Source: Prauserella isguenensis
GTDB taxonomy: Bacteria > Actinomycetota > Actinomycetes > Mycobacteriales > Pseudonocardiaceae
Reading direction: 5' to 3'
Length of the DNA stretch: 64,000 nt
NCBI RefSeq assembly: GCF_014191605.1
Contig: NZ_JACHWU010000005.1
Location: forward strand, 124,001 to 188,000
The notes under the pieces are model-generated. The model saw only the letters and a program-made list of their open reading frames with translations, was not told where the DNA came from and did not search any database. Numbering within the stretch: the first letter of the stretch is position 1; each line of letters opens with the position of its first letter. This document shows, piece by piece, positions 1 through 7,789 of the stretch. The position numbers and the translations under genes were made by a program.

Positions 1-188
1 CGATCACGTGCTCGCTCGGCGTGCCCACGCGGCATTTCGACGTCCAGTTCCTCGTACGCGCGCCGGCCGGCGCTGAGCCGGTGGCCAGCGACGAGTCCGA
101 CGACCTGCGCTGGTGGCCGGTGCACGCACTGCCGCCCGACACCGAGGACCTCACCGAACTGGTGGCGGCCGCACTCGACAGGACATGA
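1..188 (+). CDS. NUDIX hydrolase, C-terminal fragment (cut by window edge)
   Basis: This is the last 61 residues of a protein that begins before the window, in the frame closed by the TGA at 186-188. It reads HFDVQFLVRAPAGAEP, then SDESDDLRWWPVHALP, then a helical tail. The acidic SDE/LRWWPV-LP pattern after a beta strand is typical of the C-terminal part of NUDIX hydrolases, which cleave nucleoside diphosphates linked to another group. The catalytic NUDIX box lies outside the window, so substrate and activity cannot be judged. In related actinomycetes a NUDIX gene often follows fbiAB, which would fit the neighbouring manB region, but that is inference. Confidence 0.65.
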   Translation, partial: ITCSLGVPTRHFDVQFLVRAPAGAEPVASDESDDLRWWPVHALPPDTEDLTELVAAALDRT

Positions 189-231
189 CGCGGTTGCCCA
201 CCTCGGCGCGGGAATGCGAGGGTTACCTGCG

Positions 232-606
232 ATGACCGAGACGGGACCGCCGGTCGACGTCGACCCGGAGTCGAAGGTGCCGCCGTACGAGCAGATCCGC
301 TCCGGGCTGGCCGAGCGGATCAACGACGGCGCACTGGCCGTCGGCACGAAGCTGCCGACCGTGCGCAAACTCGCCGCGGACCTCGGCATCGCACCCAACA
401 CGATCGCCCGCGCCTACCGCGAACTCGAAGAGGCCGGACTGATCGAGACGAAGGGCCGTTCGGGCACGTTCGTCGCGGCCACCGGCGATCGCACGAGAAT
501 CAGGGCCCGCGACGCCGCCCGCCGCTACGCCGACACGGCACACAAGCTCGGCCTGAGCGAGGACGAGGCCGTCGCCATCGTCACCGCCGCCATTCGCGCC
601 GACTGA
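232..606 (+). CDS. GntR-family transcriptional regulator, YtrA-like (short)
   Basis: A 124-residue DNA-binding regulator with an N-terminal GntR winged helix: the PPYEQIRSGLAERI helix, GTKLPTVRKLAADLGIAPNTIARAYRELEEAGLI recognition region and the KGRSGTFV wing. Only a short helical tail follows (residues about 85-124), as in the YtrA subfamily, which lacks a large effector domain and often controls ABC transporter operons. The ATG at 232 is preferred over the ATG at 214 because GAGGG at 218-222 gives a well-spaced ribosome site. It lies 43 bases after the NUDIX gene, and its 3' end carries a 21-bp repeat array. The target is not evident. Confidence 0.9.
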   Translation: MTETGPPVDVDPESKVPPYEQIRSGLAERINDGALAVGTKLPTVRKLAADLGIAPNTIARAYRELEEAGLIETKGRSGTFVAATGDRTRIRARDAARRYADTAHKLGLSEDEAVAIVTAAIRAD

Positions 607-622
607 CGCCGGACGCCAACCG

Positions 623-687
623 CCGTGTTGCGGATTCCGGAGCCCGTGTTGCGGATTCCGGGGGCCGTGTTGCAGATACTCGGGGAG
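623..687 (+). repeat. 21-bp 3'-end repeat array, 3 units
   Basis: Three tandem units of about 21 bp with the core GTGTTGCGGATTCCGG; the third is diverged (GTGTTGCAGATACTCGG). The array lies between the convergent gntR (ends 606) and DUF1445 gene (ends 726) and reads in the direction of the plus-strand gene. It belongs to the window-wide family listed in the findings. Confidence 0.85.
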
Positions 688-725
688 CATGGTGCGGCCG
701 GAGCGCAGTAGCCGGGTCCGGCGTG

Positions 726-1517
726 TCAGCGGTCGAGAAGGTAGTCGGTGTCACGGGCGTCGGTGATCGCCATGTGCCCGGGTGCGTGGCCGATCGCCAG
801 CGGCGGCTTCGAGCGCATCACGGCGGCCTGCGGCGTCACCCCGCACGCCCAGAACACGGGAACCTCGCCGGGCTCGATACGCACCGGGTCGCCGAAATCG
901 GGCCGGTCGAGGTCCTCGATCCCGAGGAGCCCGGGTTGTCCGATGTGAACCGGCGCGCCGTGCACCCGCGGATAACGGGCCGTCACCCGGATCGCGTCCT
1001 CCACGCGGTCGGCCGGGATCGGGCGCATGGACACCACGAGCGGTCCCGCCATACGCCCTGCCGGGCGGCACGCCACCGAGGTCGTGTACATCGGCACGTT
1101 GCCGCCGTCCTCGATGTGCCGCACCGGCACGTCCGCCGCCAGCAACGCCGTTTCGAACGTGAAGCTGCAGCCGATGAGGAACGTCACGAGGTCGCCGCGC
1201 CACAGGTCGACGACGTCGGTGCGCTCTCCGGCGAGTTCGCCGCGCTCGTAGACCCGGTAGGCGGGCAGGTCGCGGCGCAGATCGCCGTCGAAGATCGGCA
1301 GCGACACGGCACCCGGTTCGGTGAGGCCCAGCACCGGGCAGGCCTGCGGGTTGCGCTGTGCGAACCGGAGGAAGTCCTCGGCGAAATCGGCGGGCAGCGA
1401 GATCAGGTTGGCCTGCGTCCACCCCGGACAGTGCCCCGCGGTGGGCGTGCGCAGACCCGCCCGGTAGGCGACTCGGGCCTCGCGGGGCTCGGCGAACGGT
1501 GTGCTCGATCCGGTCAT
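726..1517 (-). CDS. DUF1445 family protein (putative hydro-lyase / D-glutamate cyclase-like, YcsI)
   Basis: A 263-residue protein of the DUF1445 family. Recognisable features are the [15 protein letters not shown] region (residues about 27-42), the [10 protein letters not shown] segment, [15 protein letters not shown], and [15 protein letters not shown] near the C-terminus. Family members include Bacillus YcsI and the DUF1445 domain of mitochondrial D-glutamate cyclase, which converts D-glutamate to 5-oxo-D-proline. That reaction would link it to the upstream pxpB and pxpC (5-oxoproline metabolism), but activity here is inference. The start ATG at 1517 overlaps the pxpC stop in ATGA, so the genes are translationally coupled. 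It is the last gene of a four-gene operon. Confidence 0.88.
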   Translation of the reverse strand: MTGSSTPFAEPREARVAYRAGLRTPTAGHCPGWTQANLISLPADFAEDFLRFAQRNPQACPVLGLTEPGAVSLPIFDGDLRRDLPAYRVYERGELAGERTDVVDLWRGDLVTFLIGCSFTFETALLAADVPVRHIEDGGNVPMYTTSVACRPAGRMAGPLVVSMRPIPADRVEDAIRVTARYPRVHGAPVHIGQPGLLGIEDLDRPDFGDPVRIEPGEVPVFWACGVTPQAAVMRSKPPLAIGHAPGHMAITDARDTDYLLDR

Positions 1518-2416
1518 GACGACCTCCCGGAACTCGGCGCCCCTGATCGTGACGACGTGCGCGGCGGGGCGAATCGCACGCGCGTGCCAGGTCGCAGCTG
1601 GGCCGCGTCGTCCACATCGGAGGCGACGACCACGGCGATCACGGGATAACCACCGGTGACGGGATGGTCGGCGAGGAACAGGGTCGGCTTTCCCGACGGC
1701 GGCACCTGCAGCGCACCCGGCACCATGCCTTCGCTCGGCAGTTCGCCCACACCCGCACGGGACAGTTCCGGACCGTCGAGCCGCACACCGACCCGGTCGC
1801 ATTGCGACGTCACGGCGTAGGGCTCGCGCAACAGTGTCTCCAGGGCGCGGGTGGTGAACCAGTCGTCACGCGGGCCGGGGAGGACGCGCAGGGTCACCTC
1901 GTCGCCGGCGATCGGCCGCCCCGGCGCGCCGTCGACGACGGGGAACCGCGCGGGCGCCGGCCCGACGGGCAGGACGTCACCGTCGCGCAGCAGCTGTGGG
2001 CCGAGGCCCGACAGCAGGTCCGTCGACCGGGATCCGAGCACGGCGGGCACGGTCAGCCCACCCCGCACGGCGACGTAACTGCGCAGGCCACGGGAGGGCG
2101 CGCCGAGGCGGAGGTCGGCGCCGGCGGGGATCCGCAGCACACTGTCCGCCGCCGCACCACGGCCGGCCACGGTGACAGGGCACGGCGCCCCGGTCACGGC
2201 GATCGTCAGCGGCGCCCGTGCGCGGGCGGTGAACCCACCGAAGGTGACCTCGACACCCGCCGCGTCCTCGTCGTTGCCGACGAGCCGATTCGCCAGCCGT
2301 AGCGATCCGCGGTCAGCCGCACCCGAGGCTCCCACGCCGATGCCCGCGTGCCCCGGCCTGCCCAGATCCTGCACCGTCGCCAGCGGGCCGGGGGTGAGCA
2401 CCTCGAGACCCGTCAC
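1514..2416 (-). CDS. pxpC: 5-oxoprolinase subunit C / biotin-dependent carboxyltransferase-like protein
   Basis: A 300-residue KipA/PxpC family protein. The N-terminus has [19 protein letters not shown], the family hallmark, followed by [22 protein letters not shown]. Later come the SDLLSGLGP-like strand and [35 protein letters not shown], also typical. PxpC joins PxpB and PxpA in an ATP-dependent 5-oxoprolinase that converts 5-oxo-L-proline to glutamate. The GTG start at 2416 overlaps the pxpB stop (GTGA). The C-terminal tail is Ser/Arg-rich. No pxpA gene is present in this operon. Confidence 0.93.
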   Translation of the reverse strand: MTGLEVLTPGPLATVQDLGRPGHAGIGVGASGAADRGSLRLANRLVGNDEDAAGVEVTFGGFTARARAPLTIAVTGAPCPVTVAGRGAAADSVLRIPAGADLRLGAPSRGLRSYVAVRGGLTVPAVLGSRSTDLLSGLGPQLLRDGDVLPVGPAPARFPVVDGAPGRPIAGDEVTLRVLPGPRDDWFTTRALETLLREPYAVTSQCDRVGVRLDGPELSRAGVGELPSEGMVPGALQVPPSGKPTLFLADHPVTGGYPVIAVVVASDVDDAAQLRPGTRVRFAPPRTSSRSGAPSSGRSS

Positions 2417-3084
2417 GCGGCACCTCCGGTGGACGCCGAGCCGCCGGAGTCCGCCGACGCCGTGGTCTCGACGAAACGCACGCGCACGCCCGGGCGCAAC
2501 AACGCGGGCGGGTCGCGGTCGACGTCCCAGGTCACGAGGTCGGTGCGGCCGATGAGCTGCCAACCACCCGGCGACGAACGGGGATAGACGCCGCTGAACG
2601 TGCCTGCCAGCGCGACCGACCCGGTCGGTACCCGCGTCCGCGACTCGGGGCGACGCGGCACCTCCAGGCGCGGCGACCCGCCCGTCAGATATCCGAAGCC
2701 GGGGGCGAATCCGCCGAACGCGACCGTCCACTCGCCCCCGGTGTGCTCGGCGATCACGTCGCGTTCGGACAGTCCGGTGTGGTGGGCGACGTCGGCGAGA
2801 TCGGGCCCGTCGTAGACGACCGGTATCTCCACCAACTCCCCGCCGGATCGGGTGACGTCCCTGGGGCACGCCTCGCGGACGGCCCGTTCCACGGCGGCGA
2901 CGTCGGTGCGGTCCGGGTCGAACCGCAGCAGCAGCGTACGGGCGGCGGGGACGAGGTCGACGACGCCGGCAGGCCGGTCGGCATCGAGCGCCGCGTGCAG
3001 CGCCAGGACGTCGTCGAGTCCGGCCGACTCGACGAGCAGCGCCGTGTCGCCGCACGGCAGCACCCGCAACGTGGTCGTCTCCAT
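2413..3084 (-). CDS. pxpB: 5-oxoprolinase subunit B (KipI family)
   Basis: A 223-residue PxpB/KipI protein. It has the RVLPCGDTALLVE beginning, the central VYDGPDLADVAHHTGLS region and the cyclophilin-like core GFAPGFGYLTG, followed by PRRPESRTRVPTGSVALAG and YPRSSPGGWQLIGRT. Together these are diagnostic for the family. The ATG at 3084 has a strong GGGGAGGAG ribosome site; upstream in-frame starts lack one. It sits 25 bases downstream of the transporter gene and overlaps pxpC by 4 bases. In Bacillus the homologous KipI was first described as a sporulation-kinase inhibitor; the general role is as a 5-oxoprolinase subunit. Confidence 0.93.
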   Translation of the reverse strand: METTTLRVLPCGDTALLVESAGLDDVLALHAALDADRPAGVVDLVPAARTLLLRFDPDRTDVAAVERAVREACPRDVTRSGGELVEIPVVYDGPDLADVAHHTGLSERDVIAEHTGGEWTVAFGGFAPGFGYLTGGSPRLEVPRRPESRTRVPTGSVALAGTFSGVYPRSSPGGWQLIGRTDLVTWDVDRDPPALLRPGVRVRFVETTASADSGGSASTGGAA

Positions 3085-3109
3085 CGGCTCCTCCCCTCGC
3101 CTCGCGCCG

Positions 3110-4405
3110 TCAGCTCCACAGGTCCGCGATGCCACTGAGGGAATTCCACCCGAGGTAGAGCGTCAACAGCCAGGCTGCCACGCCGATGACGAGCAGCCAA
3201 CGCGGATAGCGGTAGCCGCCGAGCAGGTCGCTGCGCCGCGCCGCGACCCACATCAGCACGCCGAATCCGACGGGCAGGATCAGCCCGTTGAGCGCACCCG
3301 CGAGGATCAGCAGCGTCGTCGGCGCCTGGTCGAGCAACACGAAACCCACGGCCGAGACGACGATGAACCCGGCGACGAGCAGGTTCTGCCGCTGTTTCAA
3401 CACGGGTGAGAACGACACGAGGAACGACACCGATGTGTAGGACGCCCCGATCACCGAGGTGATGCCCGCCGCCCACAGCACCATGCCGAACAGGCGCATG
3501 CCGACCTCACCCGCCGCGTGGCCGAACGCCTCCGCGGTCGGGTTCCCGCCGGTCAGCGCCGCTCCGCCTGCGACGACGCCGAGGATCGCCAGGAAGAGCA
3601 CGACGCGCATGACCCCCGTGACCAGCAGTGCCGTCACCGAGCTACGGGACACGCGCACGACCTCGTCGGGGCCGCTGACGCCGGAGTCGATGAGCCGGTG
3701 CGCGCCCGCGTAGGTGATGTAGCCGCCGACGGTCCCGCCGATCAGCGTGGTGATCACCAGCACGTCGATCGTGTCGGGCACGACCGCCTGCCTCATGGCC
3801 TCGCCCACCGGCGGGGACGACACGACCGCGACGTACGTCGTCAGCGCGATCATCACGAAGCCCAGCACGACGACGAGCCGGTCCATCGCGACACCGGCCC
3901 GTTTGCTCACGAAGATGGCGATCGCGATGGCCGCGGAGATCGTGCCGCCGATCTTCACGTCGAGGCCGAACAGCGCGTCCAGACCGAGCGAGGTTCCCGC
4001 CACGTTGCCGATGTTGAACACGAGGCCGCCGACCACGACGAGCGCCGCCATCAGGTAGCCGACGCCGGGCAGCACCCGGTTGCCGAGCTCTTGCGCACGC
4101 AGTCCCGAGATTCCGATGACGCGCCAGACGTTCAGCTGCACAGCGATGTCGACGACGATCGAGAGGACGATCGCGAACGCGAACGCCGCGCCGAGCTGTG
4201 CGGTGAACTCGGTGGTCTGGGTGATGAAGCCGGGCCCGATGGCACTCGTGGCCATCAGGAAGATCGCACCGGCGAGCGCGCCGCGCTTGGTGGCGCCCGC
4301 GAGCGCGCCCGTGTCGGCCTTCCCGCCATCGGAGTCGCTTCCGTTGTCGGGTCCGCCGCCTGCAGTGCCGTTGCCACTGTCGCGACTGCCCACGTGGTCG
4401 GCCAT
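3110..4405 (-). CDS. NRAMP-related transporter (YcsG-like)
   Basis: A 431-residue integral membrane protein with about 11 hydrophobic segments after a Gly/Asp-rich 40-residue cytoplasmic N-terminus. The first membrane segment ends ATSAIGPGFITQTTEFT, a variant of the NRAMP DPGN region. The usual Asp/Asn metal ligands are not evident, as in the NRAMP-like relatives found beside pxpBC and ycsI genes. This suggests a substrate other than Mn/Fe, perhaps an organic acid such as 5-oxoproline; that is inference from context. The ATG at 4405 is preceded by GGGAGA. It is the first gene of the operon and is divergent from the FCD regulator at 4526. Confidence 0.88.
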   Translation of the reverse strand: MADHVGSRDSGNGTAGGGPDNGSDSDGGKADTGALAGATKRGALAGAIFLMATSAIGPGFITQTTEFTAQLGAAFAFAIVLSIVVDIAVQLNVWRVIGISGLRAQELGNRVLPGVGYLMAALVVVGGLVFNIGNVAGTSLGLDALFGLDVKIGGTISAAIAIAIFVSKRAGVAMDRLVVVLGFVMIALTTYVAVVSSPPVGEAMRQAVVPDTIDVLVITTLIGGTVGGYITYAGAHRLIDSGVSGPDEVVRVSRSSVTALLVTGVMRVVLFLAILGVVAGGAALTGGNPTAEAFGHAAGEVGMRLFGMVLWAAGITSVIGASYTSVSFLVSFSPVLKQRQNLLVAGFIVVSAVGFVLLDQAPTTLLILAGALNGLILPVGFGVLMWVAARRSDLLGGYRYPRWLLVIGVAAWLLTLYLGWNSLSGIADLWS

Positions 4406-4447
4406 GTCGGTCTCCCGGGGTCGATGGTTTCGCCAGACGGTAGCTAG

Positions 4448-4458
4448 TTGTTCAACAA
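4448..4458. promoter_or_regulatory. Candidate GntR/FCD operator (TTGTTCAACAA)
   Basis: A perfect 5+1+5 dyad, TTGTTCAACAA, lies in the 120-base divergent region between the NRAMP-like transporter and the FCD regulator. FCD-type GntR regulators commonly bind TTGT-N-ACAA-like dyads. A second weaker match, TTGTTACA, lies at 4480-4487. Both are well placed for repression of the transporter-pxpBC operon and autoregulation. Confidence 0.5.
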
Positions 4459-4525
4459 TCCGACAAGGGGGCAATCTTCTTGTTACACTTCCCGGACCCC
4501 ACGACACGGAGGTCGACACCCGCCG

Positions 4526-5239
4526 ATGGCCAGTCCCAGCGCCCGCGACCAGGCCGACTGGTCCGACCTGCTCGCGGGTGACCGCACGCTGCTCGATCGA
4601 ACCAGCACCGCGGAACGGGTCGCCGACGCGCTGCGGCAGTGGATCATCGACGGACGGCTCCGGCCGGGTACGCAGCTGTCGGAGCACAGCGCGGGCAAGG
4701 CGCTCGGGGTGTCACGGAACACGCTGCGCGAGGCGTTCCGCCTCCTGGTCCACGAACGACTGCTCGTGCACGAGTTCCACCGCGGCGTGTTCGTCCGGGT
4801 ACTGGCCGCCGACGACGTGACCGACCTGTACCGCACACGGCGCCTGCTGGAGACGAGTGCGATCCGGGCGGCCTCCGACGTGCCCCCGGACCTGCTGGCG
4901 GAGCGATTGTCGGCCATCGACGCGGCGATCACGGCCGCCGAGGACGCGGCCTTCGAGGAGCACTGGCTGGACGTCGGCACCGCCAACATGCGGTTCCACC
5001 AGGCGATCACGGCGCTCGCGGGCAGCCCGCGGGTCGACGAGATCATGCAGCAGCTCACGGCGGAATTGCGACTGGCGTTCCACGCGACGTCGGCCCTGCG
5101 CCGGTTCCACGAGCCCTACATCGAGCTCAACCGCGGCATCGCCCGCCTACTGGCCGACGGCGAGTTCGGCGCCGCCGCCCGAGCCCTCGACGAGTACCTC
5201 ACCACGGCGCAGCGCCAACTCCTCGACGCCTTCGCCTGA
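4526..5239 (+). CDS. GntR-family regulator, FCD subfamily
   Basis: A 237-residue regulator. Residues about 25-90 form a winged helix (ERVADALRQWIIDGRLRPGTQLSE, ALGVSRNTLREAFRLLVHERLL). Residues about 100-225 form an all-helical FCD effector domain with the conserved pattern Asp-RRLLE, NMRFHQAI and the late FHEPYIELNRGI helix with candidate metal/effector ligands. The start at 4526 (ATG) follows GGAGG at 4508-4512 with a somewhat long spacer. Divergent position suggests control of the 5-oxoproline operon by an organic acid, as KipR controls kipIA in Bacillus (though KipR is of another family). Its 3' end carries a 21-bp repeat array. Confidence 0.92.
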   Translation: MASPSARDQADWSDLLAGDRTLLDRTSTAERVADALRQWIIDGRLRPGTQLSEHSAGKALGVSRNTLREAFRLLVHERLLVHEFHRGVFVRVLAADDVTDLYRTRRLLETSAIRAASDVPPDLLAERLSAIDAAITAAEDAAFEEHWLDVGTANMRFHQAITALAGSPRVDEIMQQLTAELRLAFHATSALRRFHEPYIELNRGIARLLADGEFGAAARALDEYLTTAQRQLLDAFA

Positions 5240-5245
5240 CCGACC

Positions 5246-5356
5246 GCCGTGTTGCGCATCCCGGGGGCCGTGTTGCAGATCCCGGGGACCGTGTTGCAGA
5301 TCCGGGAGCGCGTGTTGCGCATCCCGGAGCGTGTGTTCTGCATTCGGACGCACGTC
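5246..5356 (+). repeat. 21-bp 3'-end repeat array, about 5 units
   Basis: The array follows the FCD regulator stop directly. It has four units of the GTGTTGCxxATCCCGG type (GTGTTGCGCATCCCGG, GTGTTGCAGATCCCGG, GTGTTGCAGATCCGGG, GTGTTGCGCATCCCGG) and ends with the sister form GTGTTCTGCATTCGG. It reads in the same direction as the upstream plus-strand gene. An oppositely oriented array lies at 5559-5650. Confidence 0.85.
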
Positions 5357-5359
5357 GGG

Positions 5360-5545
5360 TGCGCTCCACCGCGCGTGGATGCCACGCACTCGGCTCACGC
5401 TGTGAGTGCCGTGACAACGCGGCCTCGTGCTGCTCCGGAAGCCACGCCACGGCGTCGCCGAAGCGCACCGGCCGATGTCCGGGCGGACTCATGTCGTCGA
5501 GGATGCCCTCGGCGACGTCGCTCGCATCCGGTTGGGCGGCAGTAG
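5360..5545 (-). pseudogene. Possible relic of a short-chain dehydrogenase C-terminus
   Basis: Between two head-to-head repeat arrays, the minus strand encodes DASDVAEGILDDM followed by RPVRFGDAVAWLPEQHEAAL. This resembles the C-terminal helix region of short-chain dehydrogenases (D-(P/A)-xxVAxAILDA, then R-L-xLG-DAVA). There is no start codon, cofactor domain or ribosome site, and the frame runs into repeats on both sides. I read it as a decayed gene fragment. The similarity is judged by eye and is weak. Nothing else is seen in 5240-5662 apart from the repeats. Confidence 0.35.
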
Positions 5546-5558
5546 ACGACGTGCGGGA

Positions 5559-5650
5559 GCAACACGATCCCCCGAAGCCACAACACGCGCCCCGGAAACC
5601 GCAACACGGCCCCCGGAAGCCGCAACACGGCGGCCTGAGCGTCGGACACG
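5559..5650 (-). repeat. 21-bp 3'-end repeat array, 4 units, reverse orientation
   Basis: On the minus strand the units read GTGTTGCGGCTTCCGG, GTGTTGCGGTTTCCGG, GTGTTGTGGCTTCGGG and an edge unit GTGTTGCTCC. A sister-form unit (GTGTCCGACGCTCAGG) lies nearest the glycosylase stop at 5663. The array therefore points away from the 3' end of the minus-strand gene, matching the orientation rule seen elsewhere. Confidence 0.8.
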
Positions 5651-5662
5651 CGCCGGGGCGGG

Positions 5663-6559
5663 TCAGATGGCGCGGTAGTCGCGGACGGGGTAGCGGGGGC
5701 CGTAACGGGGGCGGGTGTGCCCCATTGCCTCGAGGTAGCGCACGACGCGGTGGCGCTGCGGCGCGTACGGGGCGAGAACCTCGTGCATTCCGGCGTCGTC
5801 GAGTTCGTGGCCGAGGAGGGCGTGGCCGACGACAGCGGGGATGTGGAAGTCGCCGAAGCTGACCGCGTCCGCATCGCCCCACGCGCGCTGGGCCACCTCG
5901 GCGGCGGTCCACACGCCGATGCCCGGCACGGTCCGCAGCAACCGCCTGCCCTCGGCTCCGCCCAGCGACACGGCACGTTCCAGTTTGCCCGCCACCGTCG
6001 CCGCAGCCCGCAACGCCCGCCTGCGCGAGAGGTCCACCCCGGCTCTGTGCCAGTTCCAGTCCACAATGGACAAAATGGCGTCGGGGGTCGGCGGGACGTG
6101 CATCCCCTCCGGCGCCGGACCGGGTGCAGGCTCGCCGAATCGGCGGCACAGTTCCCGCCACGACCGGCGCGCCTCGTACCCTGTGACCTTCTGCTCCAGC
6201 ACCGCGGGCACGAGCACGTCCCACACCCGTCCCGTCGCGCCCAGCCGCAACGCCGGAAGCGTCCGCCGCGCCCGCGCGACCGCGTCGTGGTGCGCGACGA
6301 AACCGGAATCGTCGTCGTCGGCGCCCAGCAGCGCGGGCAGGCCGTCGAGGATCACGTCGGCGCCGTCGCCCCACGCGGCGCCGACGACGTCCACATCGGA
6401 CTGTGACAGCCGGAGTGTGGCCGGCCCGTACGAGGTGTTCGCCGTCAGCCAGATGCCCCCGTCACGCCGGAAACACGGATCGGCGTGGCCGCGCCGCAAG
6501 GGTGCCAGCATGGCGTCGAGGTCGACGGCGAAGCCGGGCCGCCACCGCCGTTCACGCAT
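5663..6559 (-). CDS. DNA-3-methyladenine glycosylase-family protein (HhH-GPD)
   Basis: A 298-residue base-excision glycosylase-like protein. The C-terminal half holds the helix-hairpin-helix LLRTVPGIGVWTAAEVAQRAWGDADAVSFGDFHIP, with the catalytic Asp expected in the GDFHI segment. The central VWDVLVPAVLEQKVTGYEARRSWRELCRRFG matches the AlkA-type core helix. No Cys cluster for an Fe-S centre follows. It would remove alkylated bases from DNA. The ATG at 6559 overlaps the manB stop region by 8 bases, so it is probably co-transcribed with manB. A later fragment of the N-terminus is less conserved. Precise substrate cannot be told. Confidence 0.88.
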   Translation of the reverse strand: MRERRWRPGFAVDLDAMLAPLRRGHADPCFRRDGGIWLTANTSYGPATLRLSQSDVDVVGAAWGDGADVILDGLPALLGADDDDSGFVAHHDAVARARRTLPALRLGATGRVWDVLVPAVLEQKVTGYEARRSWRELCRRFGEPAPGPAPEGMHVPPTPDAILSIVDWNWHRAGVDLSRRRALRAAATVAGKLERAVSLGGAEGRRLLRTVPGIGVWTAAEVAQRAWGDADAVSFGDFHIPAVVGHALLGHELDDAGMHEVLAPYAPQRHRVVRYLEAMGHTRPRYGPRYPVRDYRAI

Positions 6560-7640
6560 CGCTGGAGAACCGGATCGCACCGCGGGGCAACTCCACCTTC
6601 GGCCACACACGCGCCCCGTCGAGGAGTTCGCAGTCCTCGCCGACGATCGCGCCGTCACCGAGTGCGACACCGCGCAGCACCGCGCCCTCGCCCACGCGGG
6701 AACCGGCGCCCAGCACGGAACGTTCCACCACGGCTCCGGCCTCGACCACGGCGCCGTCGAACAGAACCGACGACTCGACCCGCGCGCCGGTGCCGACGAC
6801 GGAGTCCGCCCCGAGCGTCGACCCGCCCGTGACCTCGGCGTCGGCCGCCACGGTCGCCCCGGACAAGTGCAGCGCCTCGCCCCTCGGCCCCGACAGCGCC
6901 GCCGTCGGCGCCACGCCGCGCACCAGGTCGGTGCTCCCCTGCACGAACGTCTCGGGGGTACCGACGTCGAGCCAGTACGAGTCGTCGACGAAACCGTGCA
7001 CGTGGGCGCCGGCCTCGAGCAGGCCCGGGAACGTCTCACGTTCGACCGACACACGCCTGCCCGCGGGGATCGCGCCGACGACCCCGCGCCGGAACACGTA
7101 ACACCCGGCGTTGACCTGGTCGGTCGGCGGATTCTGGGTCTTCTCGAGGAACGCCGTCACGCGGCCGTCGGCGTCGGTGGGCACGGAGCCGAACCGGCTC
7201 GGGTCGGCCACACGCTGCAGGTGCAGGGTGACGTCGGCGCCCGAGCAGCGGTGCGTGTCGACGAGCGAGCCGATGTCCGTTCCGGACAGGATGTCGCCGT
7301 TGAAGATCACGACGTCGTCGCCGCGGAGGCGGTCGTACACGTTGCGGATCGCCCCGCCGGTGTCGAGCGGCTCGTCCTCGACGACGTACTCGAGTTCGAG
7401 GCCGAGCGCGCTGCCGTCACCGAAGTGCTCCTCGAACACCTCGGCCTGGTACGACGTGCCGAGCACCACATGTGTGATCCCCGCCGCGCGGATCCGGGAC
7501 AGCAGGTGCGACAGGAACGGCACGCCCGCCGTGGGCAACATCGGCTTCGGCGCGGAGAGGGTCAGCGGGCGCAACCTGGTGCCTTTACCGCCGACGAGCA
7601 CCACGGCGTCGACCGCACCGCCTCCGGACGAGGACCCCAT
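6552..7640 (-). CDS. manB: Mannose-1-phosphate guanylyltransferase
   Basis: A 362-residue sugar-1-phosphate nucleotidyltransferase. The N-terminus has the pyrophosphorylase signature VLVGGKGTRLRPLTLSAPKP, then FNGDILSGTD (metal-binding Asp) and YWLDVGTPETF. Residues about 250-350 form a left-handed beta helix with hexapeptide repeats (GAVVEAGAVVERSVLGAG). It makes GDP-mannose for phosphatidylinositol mannosides, lipoglycans and polyprenyl-phosphomannose. In M. tuberculosis the orthologous manB (Rv3264c) is next to wbbL1 and rmlD, matching this region. The ATG at 7640 is chosen; a GTG at 7652 in frame is an alternative. Confidence 0.9.
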   Translation of the reverse strand: MGSSSGGGAVDAVVLVGGKGTRLRPLTLSAPKPMLPTAGVPFLSHLLSRIRAAGITHVVLGTSYQAEVFEEHFGDGSALGLELEYVVEDEPLDTGGAIRNVYDRLRGDDVVIFNGDILSGTDIGSLVDTHRCSGADVTLHLQRVADPSRFGSVPTDADGRVTAFLEKTQNPPTDQVNAGCYVFRRGVVGAIPAGRRVSVERETFPGLLEAGAHVHGFVDDSYWLDVGTPETFVQGSTDLVRGVAPTAALSGPRGEALHLSGATVAADAEVTGGSTLGADSVVGTGARVESSVLFDGAVVEAGAVVERSVLGAGSRVGEGAVLRGVALGDGAIVGEDCELLDGARVWPKVELPRGAIRFSSDA

Positions 7641-7789
7641 TCGAGCCTGCACCTACCCTTTCTCGTGGCCCTCCGGCGACAAACCGGGGGAAACGCTGAC
7701 GGTACCGAACCGGAGGGCCTACCCTAGTGGCAGAATCCGGCGGCCCTTCCACCGAGAGGGCCTGGTCGAGCATCGGGGAGGGCGAGGGC

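Noticed and set aside
223-690. Minus-strand open frame with AEYLQHGPRNPQHGLRNPQHG repeats
   Set aside because: The repetitive peptide is simply the translation of the 21-bp repeats; the rest overlaps the gntR gene in antisense with no ribosome site.
4639-5862. 407-codon plus-strand open frame
   Set aside because: It reads the FCD regulator in another frame and then translates the 21-bp repeats.
5199-6374. Long minus-strand open frame through the repeat arrays and antisense to others
   Set aside because: It runs through the glycosylase gene in another frame and through repeats; only the short SDR-like stretch inside it was kept, as a possible relic.
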